From assembly GCF_040183065.1 (NCBI RefSeq), contig NC_091120.1, positions 72,318,708 to 72,382,707 of the forward strand: DNA of 64,000 nt, given 5' to 3'. This DNA comes from Periplaneta americana (taxonomy: Eukaryota; Arthropoda; Insecta; Blattodea; Blattidae). Under the pieces are notes generated by a model. The model saw only the letters and a list, made by a program, of their open reading frames with translations, was not told the origin of the DNA and ran no database searches. Shown here piece by piece: positions 32,588-44,760 of this stretch. Position numbers and translations under genes: made by a program. Each line of letters opens with the position of its first letter. Position 1 is the stretch's first letter.

Positions 32588-33547
32588 CTAGAGCCTATTC
32601 CACCACTAAACTTTGCAACATTTCACTTTTCACTTTTTAGCTTTTGAAAAGCGAAAAGTCTTCCTGTTCTTCCATAAATTTGAGACTGCTTTGCACTTTT
32701 CATTCCATTCTGCAAAGTCTCTGCATATTAGTAGTCATTGCAACTCCATTTTCTAGCCAATAAGACATATGAGTAATTGAAAACCTCCCCGGAAAAGTAT
32801 ACAACATCAAATTACTGAAATATGTGACTTTTATTTGAAAAGTAATTTTGAAGCATTCATTTATAGCATAAATTTTTGCATTTAAAAGCGGAATAAACTT
32901 GTATCCTTGATTAATCAAATGGTTCTGCTAGTAAATATAGGCCTAATAAAATATGCCCATGAAATTATTTTCCTCTCTCCTGAAGTAGGAATTACTGTTT
33001 TGTTGGTTACATCCTTAATCCGTGGAGGTCAATTTTTCCTCAGACGAACGAGATAAACTTCTTGGTTTTTGTTCTAGAACAGACCCAATTCTTTCAATAA
33101 AATAATCTGCTTGAGTTGGCCTAATTGGAAAACATTCGCAAAATTTATATAAAGTTGTGTTAGGAAATTCATCCTTTTTTATATATACTATTTGTTTGTT
33201 CGTCACTTCAATCTCTTAATAGTAAATATTCTTTTTTTACCATATTTCTTCTCTAAATTACTTTGAATCAAAAGCAAAAATTTAGTCAATATAATGAATT
33301 TAATCTTAATGAAAAAGAAACTTGATTCTTTGCAAAAAAAATCCCATTCACTTTTCAGCATAAGACTTTGCACTTTTCAATGTTATTTTCATGGTGGAAA
33401 AAAAGTTATTATATATCTGATAAGTTTTCTCTACTTTTGCTTTTCACTTTGCGAATCAGTTTTGAAAAGTGATATTGGATCAGAAACTGCAATGAAAAGA
33501 GAAAACTACAAAGTGAACAATTAAAAATTTTAATGGTGGAATAAGCT
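32588..33547 (-). mobile_element. Harbinger-like element remnant
   Basis: GAGCCTATTCCACCACTAAA at the left faces TTTAATGGTGGAATAAGCTC at the right. Inner sequences on both sides are rich in CTTTTCAC. A minus-strand fragment (33206-33015) reads CECFPIRPTQADYFIERIG and SRSSEEKLTSTD. This resembles the PIF/Harbinger nuclease start, where an F-R-(M/I)-x-x-x-x-(F/Y) segment is followed by an EKL motif. The catalytic domain is absent. The target duplication is unclear. Confidence 0.5.
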
Positions 33548-33592
33548 CCTGGAACTTATACGTTTTCAACGTTTCGGAGCTACAGTACGATT

Positions 33593-33853
33593 ATTTAGTC
33601 GCCTGAGATGTGCGCCTGGGTCAGGCGAGTCCATTTAGTTACGCCAAGGGGTGTTTGGGTTAATCACTCGCTTGCCTTCGGAGCAATCGGATGTCACGAG
33701 TGCGGTAAAGCGGTATGTTTCCAGTACAGTTAAGCTGTACTTCATTCCTTTACCGAACGCTCGTTCTTATCTCTACTCCTGAGCTCTCCACACTACTCCT
33801 ATTACTTCCCCTCTTTCGCGTCGCTGAGCTGTCAGAACTAAATAATCGGTCTG
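33593..33853. mobile_element. MITE with TA target site
   Basis: CAGTACGATTATTTAGTC faces GAACTAAATAATCGGTCTG, with TA at 33591-33592 and 33854-33855. About 261 bp, no frame; TA and CAG ends suit Tc1/mariner. Confidence 0.65.
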
Positions 33854-33861
33854 TACAAACA

Positions 33862-33992
33862 GATTCCATCATCGGAGCAGATAAGTGTGACCAGAAGGAT
33901 CGCCTACTCACAGAGTAGTTGCCAGACATAACGAACCCAACAAAGTAGGCTACCCTTCTGGTCACACCTACGTTCCCTAATGATGGAACTTG
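33862..33992. repeat. Imperfect hairpin, about 45-bp arms
   Basis: GTGTGACCAGAAGG faces CCTTCTGGTCACAC, and the pairing extends outward to TTCCATCAT/ATGATGGAA. The loop is about 40 bp. It lies 6 bp from the MITE at 33593. Confidence 0.6.
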
Positions 33993-35914
33993 TATGGAGT
34001 TCCTAAACATCGAAAATGTGAAGCTGCAGGACACGTGAAATACCCAAAAGCCTATATCCGATCATATTCACCGTGAAATACTAAAACGCATGATATCAAA
34101 ATCTATGTCAAAAATATGCACCAGTCTCGTTTAGGAGGCCATAGCAGAAGAGAGCAATATCATTAGAATTAGTATTTTACAAAATATATTACCTACATGT
34201 ACATACAGTTCTTAAAATGGTATTTTTCGAACCCACTCCGTACAAGTCATACATTGGACTCTGTCCCGCATTTCATAGTTCGCATAATTTACAAAGGCAA
34301 CCAACTAAATAAGAAGAAAAGAAAGCTTTTGTATATTAGAAATCAGTTTTGCTATACTAGGATCGGTACATTAAGATCCGCAGGTGTCGTTCCTCGGTGC
34401 TCTGTGGGTCAGCAAACCGTGTATTGTAGCTTTATTCTGCAGCTGCGTCTTGTTGGGGCGGTCAGAAATGAAGCATCCTTCCTGTCTTCTCTTCCCACCA
34501 TTTCAATAGTCTACTCATAGGAAGGTGACATTTTCTGTATTCCTGTTTAATGTGTTATTGGCTTGGTGTTGTAGTTTGTGTTCTTGATTGAGAGTGGAAG
34601 AGACTATTGAATTCCATTTTACGTAAAAAGCCAAACACGTATTCTTCCGGACTTAATTACCAACTATCAACATCTATACATTACGATTCAGTTTAGTCAG
34701 TGGTCCAATATAGATGCTCCCAATTCCCTTTTTTCCGCTTTCCATACAGAGTGATGTGATTAGTGGCACAAAGGCGTTGATTACATTGCAGTCAATGTCC
34801 CACATATGGGATGTGGAGCGAACCTCCACTTCGAAAATTTATTTATTTTTCTTACTGACATAATTAATTAGAAGAGGAAAAGAAATAAGCTGAAAATGTG
34901 GGCTGTCTATATGAATGCCTCAATTATTTGGTTGGGATTAAGTTTTGACAAGGACATTCTTTAAATGGTAAGAGTATCTCGCCTGAAGAAGACTACGTCA
35001 AGCAGTCCTGGTCAGTCTCCCGGCAAAGTTCAGCCTATAATCATTGGCTGCATTCTTAAGGGGGGGGGGGCGGATGAGAAATAACATTGTTACTGAATTG
35101 CCTATAACTTTCATATTTTTTTTTACCTAGGACCTTCAAATTTGAAATATAATTTTTTAAAACAGGGTTTTCTTTGCCTCAATTTTTTTTCGTAATTTTA
35201 TGAACAATAGTTTCTATTTTTCAAATTGTTCATTAAAAACTAAAAAATTATGTATTTTTTTCTAAACATTTGCAAAACCAATAAATCTAAAACTTTGCAC
35301 ATGTGTTGCCAATCCCTAAGTAACATTTCCCTGCAGCCAAATATTTTATTTAGGCTTTATATTATTTAAAAAAATTAGGTATGAAACATTTTTTTTCTAA
35401 GTTTCGTAATGTATAGGCCTAAAACTGACAAATGTTAAGCAATCACAATTTTGTTATAGGGAATTATAGGTAATACAGTTTTAAGCTTGTGTGCAAAATT
35501 TCGTATTTTTACTCCTAATGGTTGCAGAGAAAAAGGTACATAAACTTTGAAAAATGTAAATTACGGAAAATGACGTTTAAAGTTATAGTGCTATTTATCT
35601 ACTATTTAACCTCATAGAGTGCACTCAATGTTCTCCATATCCATAAGGAAGGAGTAAGCCACAGCCTTCCTAGCATTGCTCAGATAGTTTGCCTGTCTAA
35701 ATTCCAAGAAAATTTCTATAACACAGAAATTTCAAAATGGCTACTGAAAGGGGGAGTGGCACATTGCGCCGCGCTGTGATATTTTGACTTTTAAGACCAC
35801 TTAGGTCCTTCAAACAAGCAAAATATTTAGTATTAAATACAGAAAAGTATGTACTATTTATTAAAACAGTAAAAAAAATTTCCATTTTTGTCACAATTTC
35901 GCGCCTGTTTACCC
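33993..35914. other. AT-rich spacer, nothing recognised
   Basis: A run of 12 G lies at about 35059-35070. Long A/T runs occur at 35110-35420. The frames at 34197-34520 and 35697-35894 have no recognisable domain. Confidence 0.4.
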
Positions 35915-36250
35915 TTAACCGTTCTCCTTCATTGTACTCTCACTTTCGCCTTCCTTGAACACCGCCTATAACAAATCTCTCTTAATTCATCTGATTTTTA
36001 CTCTTCTATGGACAATGTCTAAGTCCCAATCCGTCAGTTGTAGGTTCATCTGTTGACTTCACATCATCTCGAACATCATGCGTACCTTCAATTTACACAT
36101 TCTGGCATCGGCTACCACGGTTTGCATTCCTATCGTTCTTCCGTAATAAATTCTTCAAACTAATACCTAGAATTTTCCTTCGCGTTTTTATTGGACTATC
36201 TTTAATACTTCTGTATCTCTTCCTGTTAAACTCTAATGTCTTTAAGCCGT
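35915..36250 (-). pseudogene. Possible non-LTR RT remnant
   Basis: Reading leftwards from 36250: YGLKTLEFNRKRYRSIK, then TRRKILGISLKNLLRKNDR. This resembles the post-palm YGxExW...RRxLGISLRDRxRN region of insect endonuclease-RTs. Downstream is broken. The match is by pattern only. Confidence 0.35.
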
Positions 36251-37051
36251 AAAAAATAACACAAATTCGTGTCTTCTAACTCTAGGTGTCCAAACGCCTA
36301 TAGTACCAGGAGATATTGCACGTCAAGCATTCCCTGCTAAGGTCATTAACTTTCCATATAAAATAGGAAAAACGACCTTAAAGAATATGCGCTGCGGGTT
36401 GCTTACGCCAGGGGTTACCTCGTACGAGTTGACATCTATGTTCCAACTTCATCATCACCAACATCATTTTGTCACGTTGTAGTCGTGTAAGACGTGATGA
36501 GATCTACAAGAGATTTTCCACCCTTCTGTTCATGAGTGTTCCAATGATCTTATCGCATTTGGTCAATAGTTCTGATTTTCCTTAGGGATTTTGATAATGT
36601 ATTCACAAGGCTATAATTTGCATCTAACCACGATCCATAGTGAACTACGAGGACAGTCCTAAGTATAAGGAAACACTTCTCCAAACATCTGAGTGGAGTA
36701 TTTGACGAGAAATTGGTGGGAAAAGTATATGTGTTGAAGTAAAAATTACGAGCTAACGAAATAAAACAGCATACTAGATATTACCACGTATGAGAAATTA
36801 CTAATTCTTTCATGTATAGAAATATAATGTCGACGAGCTTACAGGGAAAGATACTGAAACTTTGAATACAAATCTAAACCTCAACTTTTGAAGGCATAAC
36901 AAGCCCATCGTCGACAAAAAGAAACTGTTGTCTCAATGTGACCCTCGCATGAGAAAATATATACTGTACATCTTTATTACACAACTTTTAACACCATATC
37001 ACACGGAATATGTATTATATATCTTTCTCGTGTTAAATTTTCCCGTACCTG
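36251..37051. other. Spacer, nothing firmly recognised
   Basis: A plus-strand open stretch at about 36285-36450 (PIVPGDIARQAFPAKVINF) follows an acceptor-like TTCTAACTCTAG, but no donor or homolog is known to me. Confidence 0.35.
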
Positions 37052-37090
37052 GTTAACAAGTTTCAGCCTGTTATGGGCCATCTTCAGAAC
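37052..37090 (-). ncRNA. Hammerhead-ribozyme-like motif near a Penelope fragment
   Basis: Minus strand reads GTT, CTGAAGA, T, GGCC-loop-GGCT, GAAA, CTTG, TT, AAC. Stem I is GUU/AAC where the motifs at 28093 and 30856 have GAC/GUC, a compensatory difference. Stem III (CUUG) is weak, and the same extra U follows the core. Confidence 0.4.
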
Positions 37091-37114
37091 TGGATGGTGC
37101 TGGTCTTGACGTCA

Positions 37115-37575
37115 TTTGTTTGTGTTTTCTCTGGGGGCGCAATCTCATTCAAGAAATTAAATTACAACATCGCATACAGAACAAATAATATCCTACAAAA
37201 GCATCTCAACACACAAGAAAAACAAACAAATACAACCACACCGACGTATACAAATTCAAATGCAATATCTCCAACAACTTCTACATAGGACAGAGAGACA
37301 GATCATTTCAAACATGTTACAAAGAACACATCACAGCCATAACAAAACTGCAAAACACTTCCACATATGCAGAACGCAACACAAATGCTAATCACACCTA
37401 CAGAGACATAAACACAGACATGGAAATTTTACATACTCAACCAAAAAGCCAGAAACTAAACACACTGGAACAATACGAAATATATAGATACACAAAAACA
37501 CATCCAAATAAAATTCTCAACACACAACTCAATTTCAGAACACACGCACTCTTAAGAAATTCGTAACGAATGCAT
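37115..37575 (+). pseudogene. Penelope-like element, GIY-YIG endonuclease end
   Basis: Penelope-like reverse transcriptases carry a C-terminal GIY-YIG nuclease. Here the plus strand reads KLNYNIAYRTNNILQKHLNT, then after a frame change near 37245 VYKFKCNICNNFYIGQRDRS, then TCYKEHITAI, NTNANHTYRDI and QKLNTLEQYEIYRYTKTHPN. The Cys pair followed by FYIGQ and RxxxxxxEH is the family signature; the first GIY Tyr is recognisable as VYK. Frame changes make it inactive. RT domain is missing. A hammerhead-like motif lies 25 bp upstream on the opposite strand. Confidence 0.75.
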
Positions 37576-38751
37576 AGACATACAGTGAGAACTATTCTTC
37601 GATGTGAATTCATAATACAAGTCATTGGATATAAGTACCCAACACTTTCCTGACTGACAAATTCATTAAATTGCTCGTGATAATCGTATTCGCTTTTTTT
37701 TAGACTATCTAAGATTTCAATAATGTACTATGTGAAACCCAAGTTCCCGCAAAAATGGCAAGAAACTACATAGGTCTAATTACTGAAATGCATTTTTTTT
37801 TAAGTTAAGACTCGTAATATATGGTTATTATAAAAATTCTATATGATATAATATTTAAAGACTCTTTTATAAGACACTTCAAATTTCTTTGTAAACATTT
37901 TTTGCATAGCACGATGCCCTGCTAAATTAATGTTCCTCAATTTCAAGAGGGAATGATAACCTGCAGCACAGAGTTTTATGTTTAGAAAAAAAATGCCCTT
38001 CAATCAGCAACCAAAAAGATTCATGCTATTAATCTTGGAAGATAATTTGACAAAAACGGTATTCACGATTCTAAAAAGAAATAGCAGCTGTCAACAGAAT
38101 AGGATAAATCTTTATTAACAACATCAATGCAGACTAGTTACAAAAATAAATTAAATGATGTACAGATGATTATGTAAACGTATAGTGAGTCACGCAAAAT
38201 TTGAAACCCAATTTATTTGAAGTTACTAAGATTTAAACCAAACCTTTAAAAACAGACACATTGGAGATAATAATTGTGCCACGAGTACTATTTTTATGAC
38301 CTATGACTTCCCCTTCTCAGTTATCAATACCATTATTATCCTTCATTGTAGCTACAATATCGAGTGCTAGGAAAATCTCGATATGTATATATATAAAAGT
38401 TAAAGAATTGAGTCCGTCCCAATTATATTCTCTGCGGGCAGTGTCCCAAGCAGCAAGCCTAATAGCAATTATAACTTCGTTTTATTTAATCTGTGGAAAA
38501 AGTTTTTTTTAATGGCTTCAACAGCAATTTCTGATTATAAAAAAACTCGTATAGTTTAACACCTATTTCAATATAACGGACTTCAATAACATTTCAGTTT
38601 AGATAAGTTTTGTGTAACAATATTTTATTCCCTTTTTAGGAATCGCGAGACGAGCACTCTATTGCTACACGTGCACTCGTCACAGTTTATCTGTACAGAT
38701 GACCTATGTCACTGCTTCAATTACTAGTTAAGGGCAATACTTTATTCCAAA
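37576..38751. other. AT-rich spacer, nothing recognised
   Basis: No repeat or frame worth calling. Confidence 0.45.
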
Positions 38752-38753
38752 TA

Positions 38754-39424
38754 CATCGTATCCCGCTTAGAGGGACAGAGAAATAAAAGCTCACCACTTA
38801 AAACCAGATAAAGATATCGTTGAGATTTACATCTGACAAGATAGAGAAACTGCCCAAGTTTACGTAACAAAGTTTGAAAACAGCTGCATGCGTAACTGTA
38901 GTTTCTTTGTTGCTAAAAACAAGCGTGGTGCCATTTTGTAGAACACGCCATGGCCAACATGTGGACACCACAACAGAAAGTTCAGTGTGTGCTTTGGCTA
39001 GCAGAAAAAAAAATCTGTTACGCGAGTACAACGCCGTGTTTGTCGTACATGGATAGTTGGATCGGAAGACGAGGCCCATTGCCTCGCCAACCAGATCACC
39101 CGATCTGACCCCCTTAGACTTTTTTTTTCTGAGGCTTTGTGAAGGATGCTGTGTACCAAAGAGGCAGAGCTAACACTTTGGAGGAACTGAGGTAACGCAT
39201 CACAAATGCAGCTGCGCTATAAGTGACTCCACAACACTTGGCGGGAGGTTGAATACCGTTTAGATGTCTACAGAGCAACTCAAGGCGCACACATCGAGTT
39301 GTACTGAGCATTCTTCGAAACTCGGAGAGTTTTTACATCAAGTTATTAAAAAGGTATTTTAATAAACCATTATTTACATTGAAATTATCATTTATTTCTC
39401 GATCCCTCTAAGCGGGACACGGTG
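38754..39424 (+). mobile_element. Internally deleted mariner-like element
   Basis: TA-flanked ends CATCGTATCCCGCTTAGAGG and CCTCTAAGCGGGACACGGTG (TA at 38752-38753, 39425-39426). The plus strand starts MANMWTPQQKVQCVLWLAE (38951), the DNA-binding helix. It then jumps into GRRGPLPRQPDHP, the region of the third catalytic Asp, and on to FVKDAVYQRGRANTLEELR and a final ATQGAHIELY-like end. About 200 codons of catalytic core are missing at 39040-39050. Only the ends are needed for cross-mobilisation. Confidence 0.85.
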
Positions 39425-39426
39425 TA

Positions 39427-41744
39427 CATTTTACCGTCCACTTTAATCCTTATGCACCATATGTATAACACAAGGAAAAGGGGGCGATATTTTTACGATG
39501 TTTAACGATATGTTTCAGTACCTCGCAGGCATATATTGTGCATTCCTCTTCCCTTTACTCTCAATCTTCTTCTCACTTTAACAGTCTTTATTGGCACAGT
39601 TTTAGTGCACGGGACATAAAAGCCAAATGATTTCTGTGCATTTCATCTGGATAAATTCTAATAAGTTATTATATACTTGTACCTACAAGATTATAGACCT
39701 AACGCATATATATAAAATGTGAATATTTGTAATGCTGGAAAAATCCTGTTTTGAGACTTTCATATAAATGCGATAATTCATTTCTACTAAAGAAGTGGTT
39801 TCTGGCATGCTGTCTTCCATCTAGTTTGTGTCCGTCATATGAAGTAACCTTTTGCTAATAAGCTACACCAAATACTTCATTTTGCGAAATCTGATTTAAA
39901 TATGTCCGTATTTTATTTTTTTACGTCGGACGAAATATAAAATGAGAGAACTCGCATCTATATCGCCAAAATATATATATATTTTTTTCATAGAAAGAAA
40001 TAATTATATATGGAATTATGCATCCAATACTAAAAAACATTTGACATTTAAATACGTCCATAATATTAAGGACCTACTTTGAAAAATTATGTAATCCTGA
40101 AAGTTTAAGACCTAGGGCCAGGAGTGTCATATTATACCAAGTTAACAGTTTGCTTCGAATTGGACTTGGACAATAGTTTCCATTTTTATCTGCGAGCTAT
40201 TTTATATCTTCTTATTTTTTTCGTAGCATTTCCGTCCTCGTGGCTAACAAAAGTTCGGCTATTTGTATTCATTTTTATATTTAAGTAGGATTTTCACCAA
40301 ATTTCTCTTATTAAACCTTTGTTATTTGATAACTTAACGCCAAAGCAGTGAAAATAATTTGAAGATCGTTGATAACGTCGCATATTTGTAATTAGTGCAG
40401 GAAGTTTCCTCAGAATTGGGTTTTTAATTTTTACTGATGTTGCTGTTGAAATCGTATTATTTTTCTTTTCTCATTAAGAAGTGGCTTTGATATTAGATTT
40501 TCATTCTTATAATTGTCACCCACACAGACATATTATGAGATCTATGGCACTTGGACTTCATTATGTACAAAAGGGGCTGGAGCCAACAGTCCCATGTTGC
40601 AGTGTACGGCATGTATAATTTCCAGTCCTATGAGAATAAAACAATGGCTAATATCATATTTTGATTTCGCTAGACATCATAACCTTCACACAATCACTGG
40701 AAATAATACATTCATTTCAAAAAACGAAATGTTTGTACTTTCAGGCTAACAGAGACAGTTGCAGACACTAACGACAAAAGCGCGAATATAGAAACAAGAA
40801 GATGGCTTCTAGTGATACACGCAGAGCAAAGTGGACTAATATAATAGTATTTACAAGTAAGTTTCCTACTACCAGTCCAAAATACAGTATATGGACCTGT
40901 ATTTCCTAATGATGTTAGTAATAAATGACCAGCATTATATTTACTGAATACGTAACACAAAAGTTTGTTTATATTTTTCTTAGTGTATTGAGAGTATATA
41001 CGATGTTAATTTCAATGTATTTAGTATCGAGGAGGAAGCACTAACTATAAATACTAAATAACAATAAGAATATCTAATTGATGTGAAATTTCTAGAAACT
41101 TACATAGACTAGAATATGCACTAATACTATGGAAGTTAATAAAATAAATTCAGTTCTTGTTACATATTTTGTGACTGTATAATTTGAAACACCTGCTGTA
41201 TAGTTTTCTTGTCTCTTCCTTAATCTCTTTACCTCCTCCTCTTATACTGATTTGCAACCCAATGCCATCGCACCCACATTGAAGACAGGCGAGCATCTCT
41301 GGTGGTTTCGTCAACAGAGCACAGAAAACAGTATTTATGCTGAGGTAACACATAAGGGGAAACACCCAGTCCAGAGTACGGAAGATAAATGTCTTCCATT
41401 ACCCATGTCAATAATACTGAACAACAATTTTTTTTTATTTTTGTCTTGCTCGGAAATAAAATAAGTGAATATTACTAACATCTGTGTCCTAAAATGAATT
41501 TAAAATCCAAATTGCCCCATCACGTACCGTTTTCGGGGGAAAATGAATTGAATTATTAAAAAAAAAAAAAAATTTTTTTTTTGACTACTACTGATAAAAT
41601 TACAACACACTAGGGATTCAAAATGCCTCATAATACTTGAAAAATGTGTACTGGATACAAAAATTATGTTGTAGGCCTATAGTTTAAAACACAACAATAA
41701 TAAATTATTAATGCATTTAATGAGAAAATCTCGGAATTTGAACT
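39427..41744. other. AT-rich spacer, nothing recognised
   Basis: Frames at 40513-40749, 40712-40960 and 41150-41464 are open by chance on both strands. Confidence 0.45.
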
Positions 41745-42285
41745 TAGATTTAAAAGAATTTTCTGGATAACTTTTGTTTATAACTAAAACCGGGATTGTC
41801 TTTTACAAGGAACCAACAGTAGTCTGCAATCATGCTGGATGATGATCTTCCTTTATATCGCCTTTCCATTTCAGATATTTATTGATGAAATATTTCCCCA
41901 TGCTCGTCGCTTACCACTCCAAGGTTAGGGGGAAAGAAATCGAAATGAGACTGTAAAAAGTGTATTTTGAGAGACATATTAGACCCTGTTTTGTCATGCA
42001 CTTGACATTGATTCCACAACAAGTTCTAAGTAGTTGTCTAACCTAGAATTTTCAAGGAAATTTGAGCAAACTTCTTTGAAGGCGTACAATGCCATTTTTT
42101 CTGTAACGGAAAGTTTTTCCTCAAACAAAGAGTCAGCCATAACTTTGTGAATTTGTGAACCGATGAAAATGCCCTCTTTTAATTTGTCTTCATTCAAACT
42201 GGTAAACTTTTCTTTCAAATACTGAAAACCACACCCTTGTTTGTTCATTGCGTAGACCTCACTTTGAACTGTTATGAAATTTATT
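41745..42285 (-). pseudogene. Pseudogene of an uncharacterised multicopy arthropod protein family
   Basis: Read leftwards: YAMNKQGCGFQYLKEKFTSL, EGIFIGSQIHKVM, MALYAFKEVCSNFLEN, NYLELVVESM. After a frame change near 41980: SHFDFFPPNLGVVSDEHGE, FHQ, a stop, ISEMERRYKGR, ADYCWFLVKDNP. I recall this NLG.VSDEHGE.FHQ...MADYCW signature from many near-identical predicted arthropod proteins of unknown function, which are often transposon-linked. Only about the last 170 residues are here, with one stop and one frameshift. It could be part of a DNA transposon, but no ends were found. Confidence 0.6.
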
Positions 42286-42954
42286 GAATAGAAGGGAACA
42301 ATATCTATTTATTAGAAGTACAAAAGAACATGTCAACGATCATAAGAAACCGGAAATAAGTCATACACTCATGAAATGCATTAGCTTTTGTTTTGATTTA
42401 CAACCCCCAACCCGCGCCAGATGTTTCCTGGGGGTGCGCTTATCGAAAAATGAAATCATAATATGTGTATCTTAAAAAAACCTTAGGTGATATGAAGAAA
42501 AGAGATGCAATTTCGGATTCAGCGCACATCAAACCATATAGGACACAATGTTTTAAGTCGGAGCAAAATTCTTGTTGTTCAGTGAATCGAACCACAGATC
42601 TACTGAATGAGAAGGGCGTATGCTATCCAAAGAGCCTAGGCGATGGGCGGCATTGCTGCAAATTATTTTATATGCAAGATAAAACTGTGGAAATAATCGA
42701 ATATTTTAATGAAAAAAATAGTATTCAAAAATATAAACATTATTTAATAAAAATGATTTCCATGTAAGAAAAGTCCATCATATCTACATCTTTAACATGA
42801 TAAAATCGGAATTGTTTCATTTATTGTATTCCGTAGATCTTACATCAGCATTGTAAGTACCGATATGTAAAAATATAGCCTACAAAACATGTACAGGTAG
42901 TTCATAGTAAGCATATTAATTCAATTTACAAGCATAACAGTTCATCTGTTGAGT
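42286..42954. other. Spacer, nothing recognised
   Basis: The plus frame 42465-42767 has no known domain. Confidence 0.4.
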
Positions 42955-43800
42955 AGAAGGCATAAATATGGTAACATTTTATTAATATTCTCTTCTATAG
43001 TTTTCCTCTTGACTCTTCAAAGCCTCAAGCTAATTGGGCAGTGCACTGAAGACTGTAATACATGAACAATCAACTCCTTAACTGAGCCTGACAAGTGTAT
43101 AAACGGAGAGCTCTTGTATCAAAATTATAAATGTTCGGATTAGTACGAAACGTAACGAATGATCGGGGAAAGAATGTACTCACAAGGAAAGATCAACACA
43201 TCTAAATTTTGGAAAATATGTTTATAGGTGTCCTTTTATGCAAATCTGTCATTATTCTTATAGCTTTCTCTTGTAAATAAAATCATGTTTATCTTCAGAT
43301 GAGCTAGCCCAGAATATTAATCCACATTTCATTATACCAATAGAATAAAAGTTGGTCATTTTGAGGGTGTTTATACACCCAATAGAAGGTAAGGATTTTA
43401 ATGCATGATAGAACTCAATTAGGAGTAATATTTCCTATGTGTGTTTTCAAGTTCAAATGATTATTCAATCCCAAATCAAGAAATATTATGCTTATAGATT
43501 CTTTGAGATCAGTTTAATTTAATTTAGTATTGCAGGACAACTGGTCATTATTATGTGTACTAAATTTATTTACACTGGTTTTATCAACATTAAGTGCTAA
43601 TTTATTTGTATTAAACCAATCATTCATTAGACTTAACACAGTATTAGAAATGTAGCCTATACACAGTGATAATATTGGTTATTTAGCATAATCAGTATAG
43701 GCCTATACAAATATGTGCAAATAGGAACACATAGGACAAATTATTTATGGTTGAGGCTAAATCATTAATATAAAGTAGAAGCAATAATTGATCCCTAAGA
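42955..43800 (-). pseudogene. Jockey/CR1-like reverse transcriptase remnant
   Basis: Reading leftwards from 43800: LLLLLYINDLAS, NLSYVFLFAH (the F-A-D-D catalytic box is degraded to FAH), MNDWFNTNKLALNVDKTSV (the N-x-x-K-T motif), FLDLGLNNHLNLKTHI, then frame changes through KMTNF, IMKCGLIFW, LQEKAIRIMTDLHKRTPI and CEYILS. This is the palm-to-thumb region of a CR1/Jockey-type ORF2. At least four frame shifts and several stops. No 3' tail was found on the left side. Confidence 0.7.
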
Positions 43801-44139
43801 AACTATGTGTAATATTTCTCAGACCTGAGCGACTTTCTGATTGTTTTATATATTTATTGCGGCGGCAAGTAATCTGTTATTATTAATCAACTTAGGGTAA
43901 AAATACACTGTAGATTAGGGATCGATTATGATGCAGTCTACGCCGCCCATGCAAGCATGTCTAATGTGCGTGTTCTCGTCCAGGAGTCTACTGAATGTTA
44001 AGTAATATATTCTTTTACGATGCTGTCAGCGACAGAGATTATTACAGTAAATGTCGAAATACAATGTTGGCGATAAATGGCGGAAATTTTTTTAAATACA
44101 ATTTTATCAGCAACAGTATTCCTTTAATCCATCAATATA
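43801..44139. other. Spacer, nothing recognised
   Basis: AT-rich, no frame. Confidence 0.4.
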
Positions 44140-44360
44140 TGGTAAAGTTGCCTATTTCCGTGATACCCCTAATCCCGTGATACTTTTTTAAAATTTAATG
44201 TCAGTCAAAGCTTTGCCGTTCGACCATAGCACCAGACATCTTTCTCGAAAGAGTGCATCTTTCGCCTACTTTTGAGACACCTGTGAACGTCCTAGCAAGA
44301 TACCCAATCCCGTGACATTCAGTGAAAAAACCTATCACGGAATTAGGCAACTTTACCCTA
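44140..44360. mobile_element. MITE with GGTAAAGTTGCCTA ends
   Basis: TGGTAAAGTTGCCTATTTCC at the left faces GGAATTAGGCAACTTTACCC at the right. The interior repeats CCTAATCCCGTGATA-type words near both ends. About 220 bp, no frame. TA-rich flanks suit a pogo/mariner MITE. Confidence 0.6.
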
Positions 44361-44760
44361 TTATGACTAGAGCCACAAGTGTCATTTCCCTCCCCGTTGA
44401 AGCTAAGATAAAGATTTTATACGCCTTTAAAAGGCATCACTCTCGGTGGGGTTTCAAGCTGAGAAATTTGGACCCAAAGGCTGGCATGGCAACCAGTTGA
44501 TTGGTTGTCTGGATTTTCGAAGACAGACCCCAGGACGGATCCATGCACCTGGGCTCACACTGGTCCATTTGCACCCGATATGCGATAAGTCTTCCAGTCC
44601 GACACGTGACCTCGTTAGCAATCGTGAATATCGGTGAAAGGATTGCCAAGCCTGTCTCAACCCTCATGGAACCATATCCCATCCCCAGGCAAGTATCTGA
44701 TAAACCCAGGGCCCGAAGTCTCACGCGTTCCTCTGTCATTAGGGTGCATTATTTTTGGTA
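44361..44760. other. GC-richer island with overlapping open frames
   Basis: Frames stay open on both strands (44437-44739 minus, 44501-44761 plus) because stops are rare at this composition. No domain or splice pattern recognised. It may be part of an unseen dispersed repeat. Confidence 0.3.

Noticed and set aside
34980..35010. Fourth hammerhead core (CCTGAAGAAGAC)
   Set aside because: CTGAAGA is present but no stem II followed by GAAA and no stem I partner.
36285..36450. Plus-strand exon candidate PIVPGDIARQAF
   Set aside because: Acceptor-like site only; no donor, no family, and the opposite strand just beyond it resembles an RT remnant.
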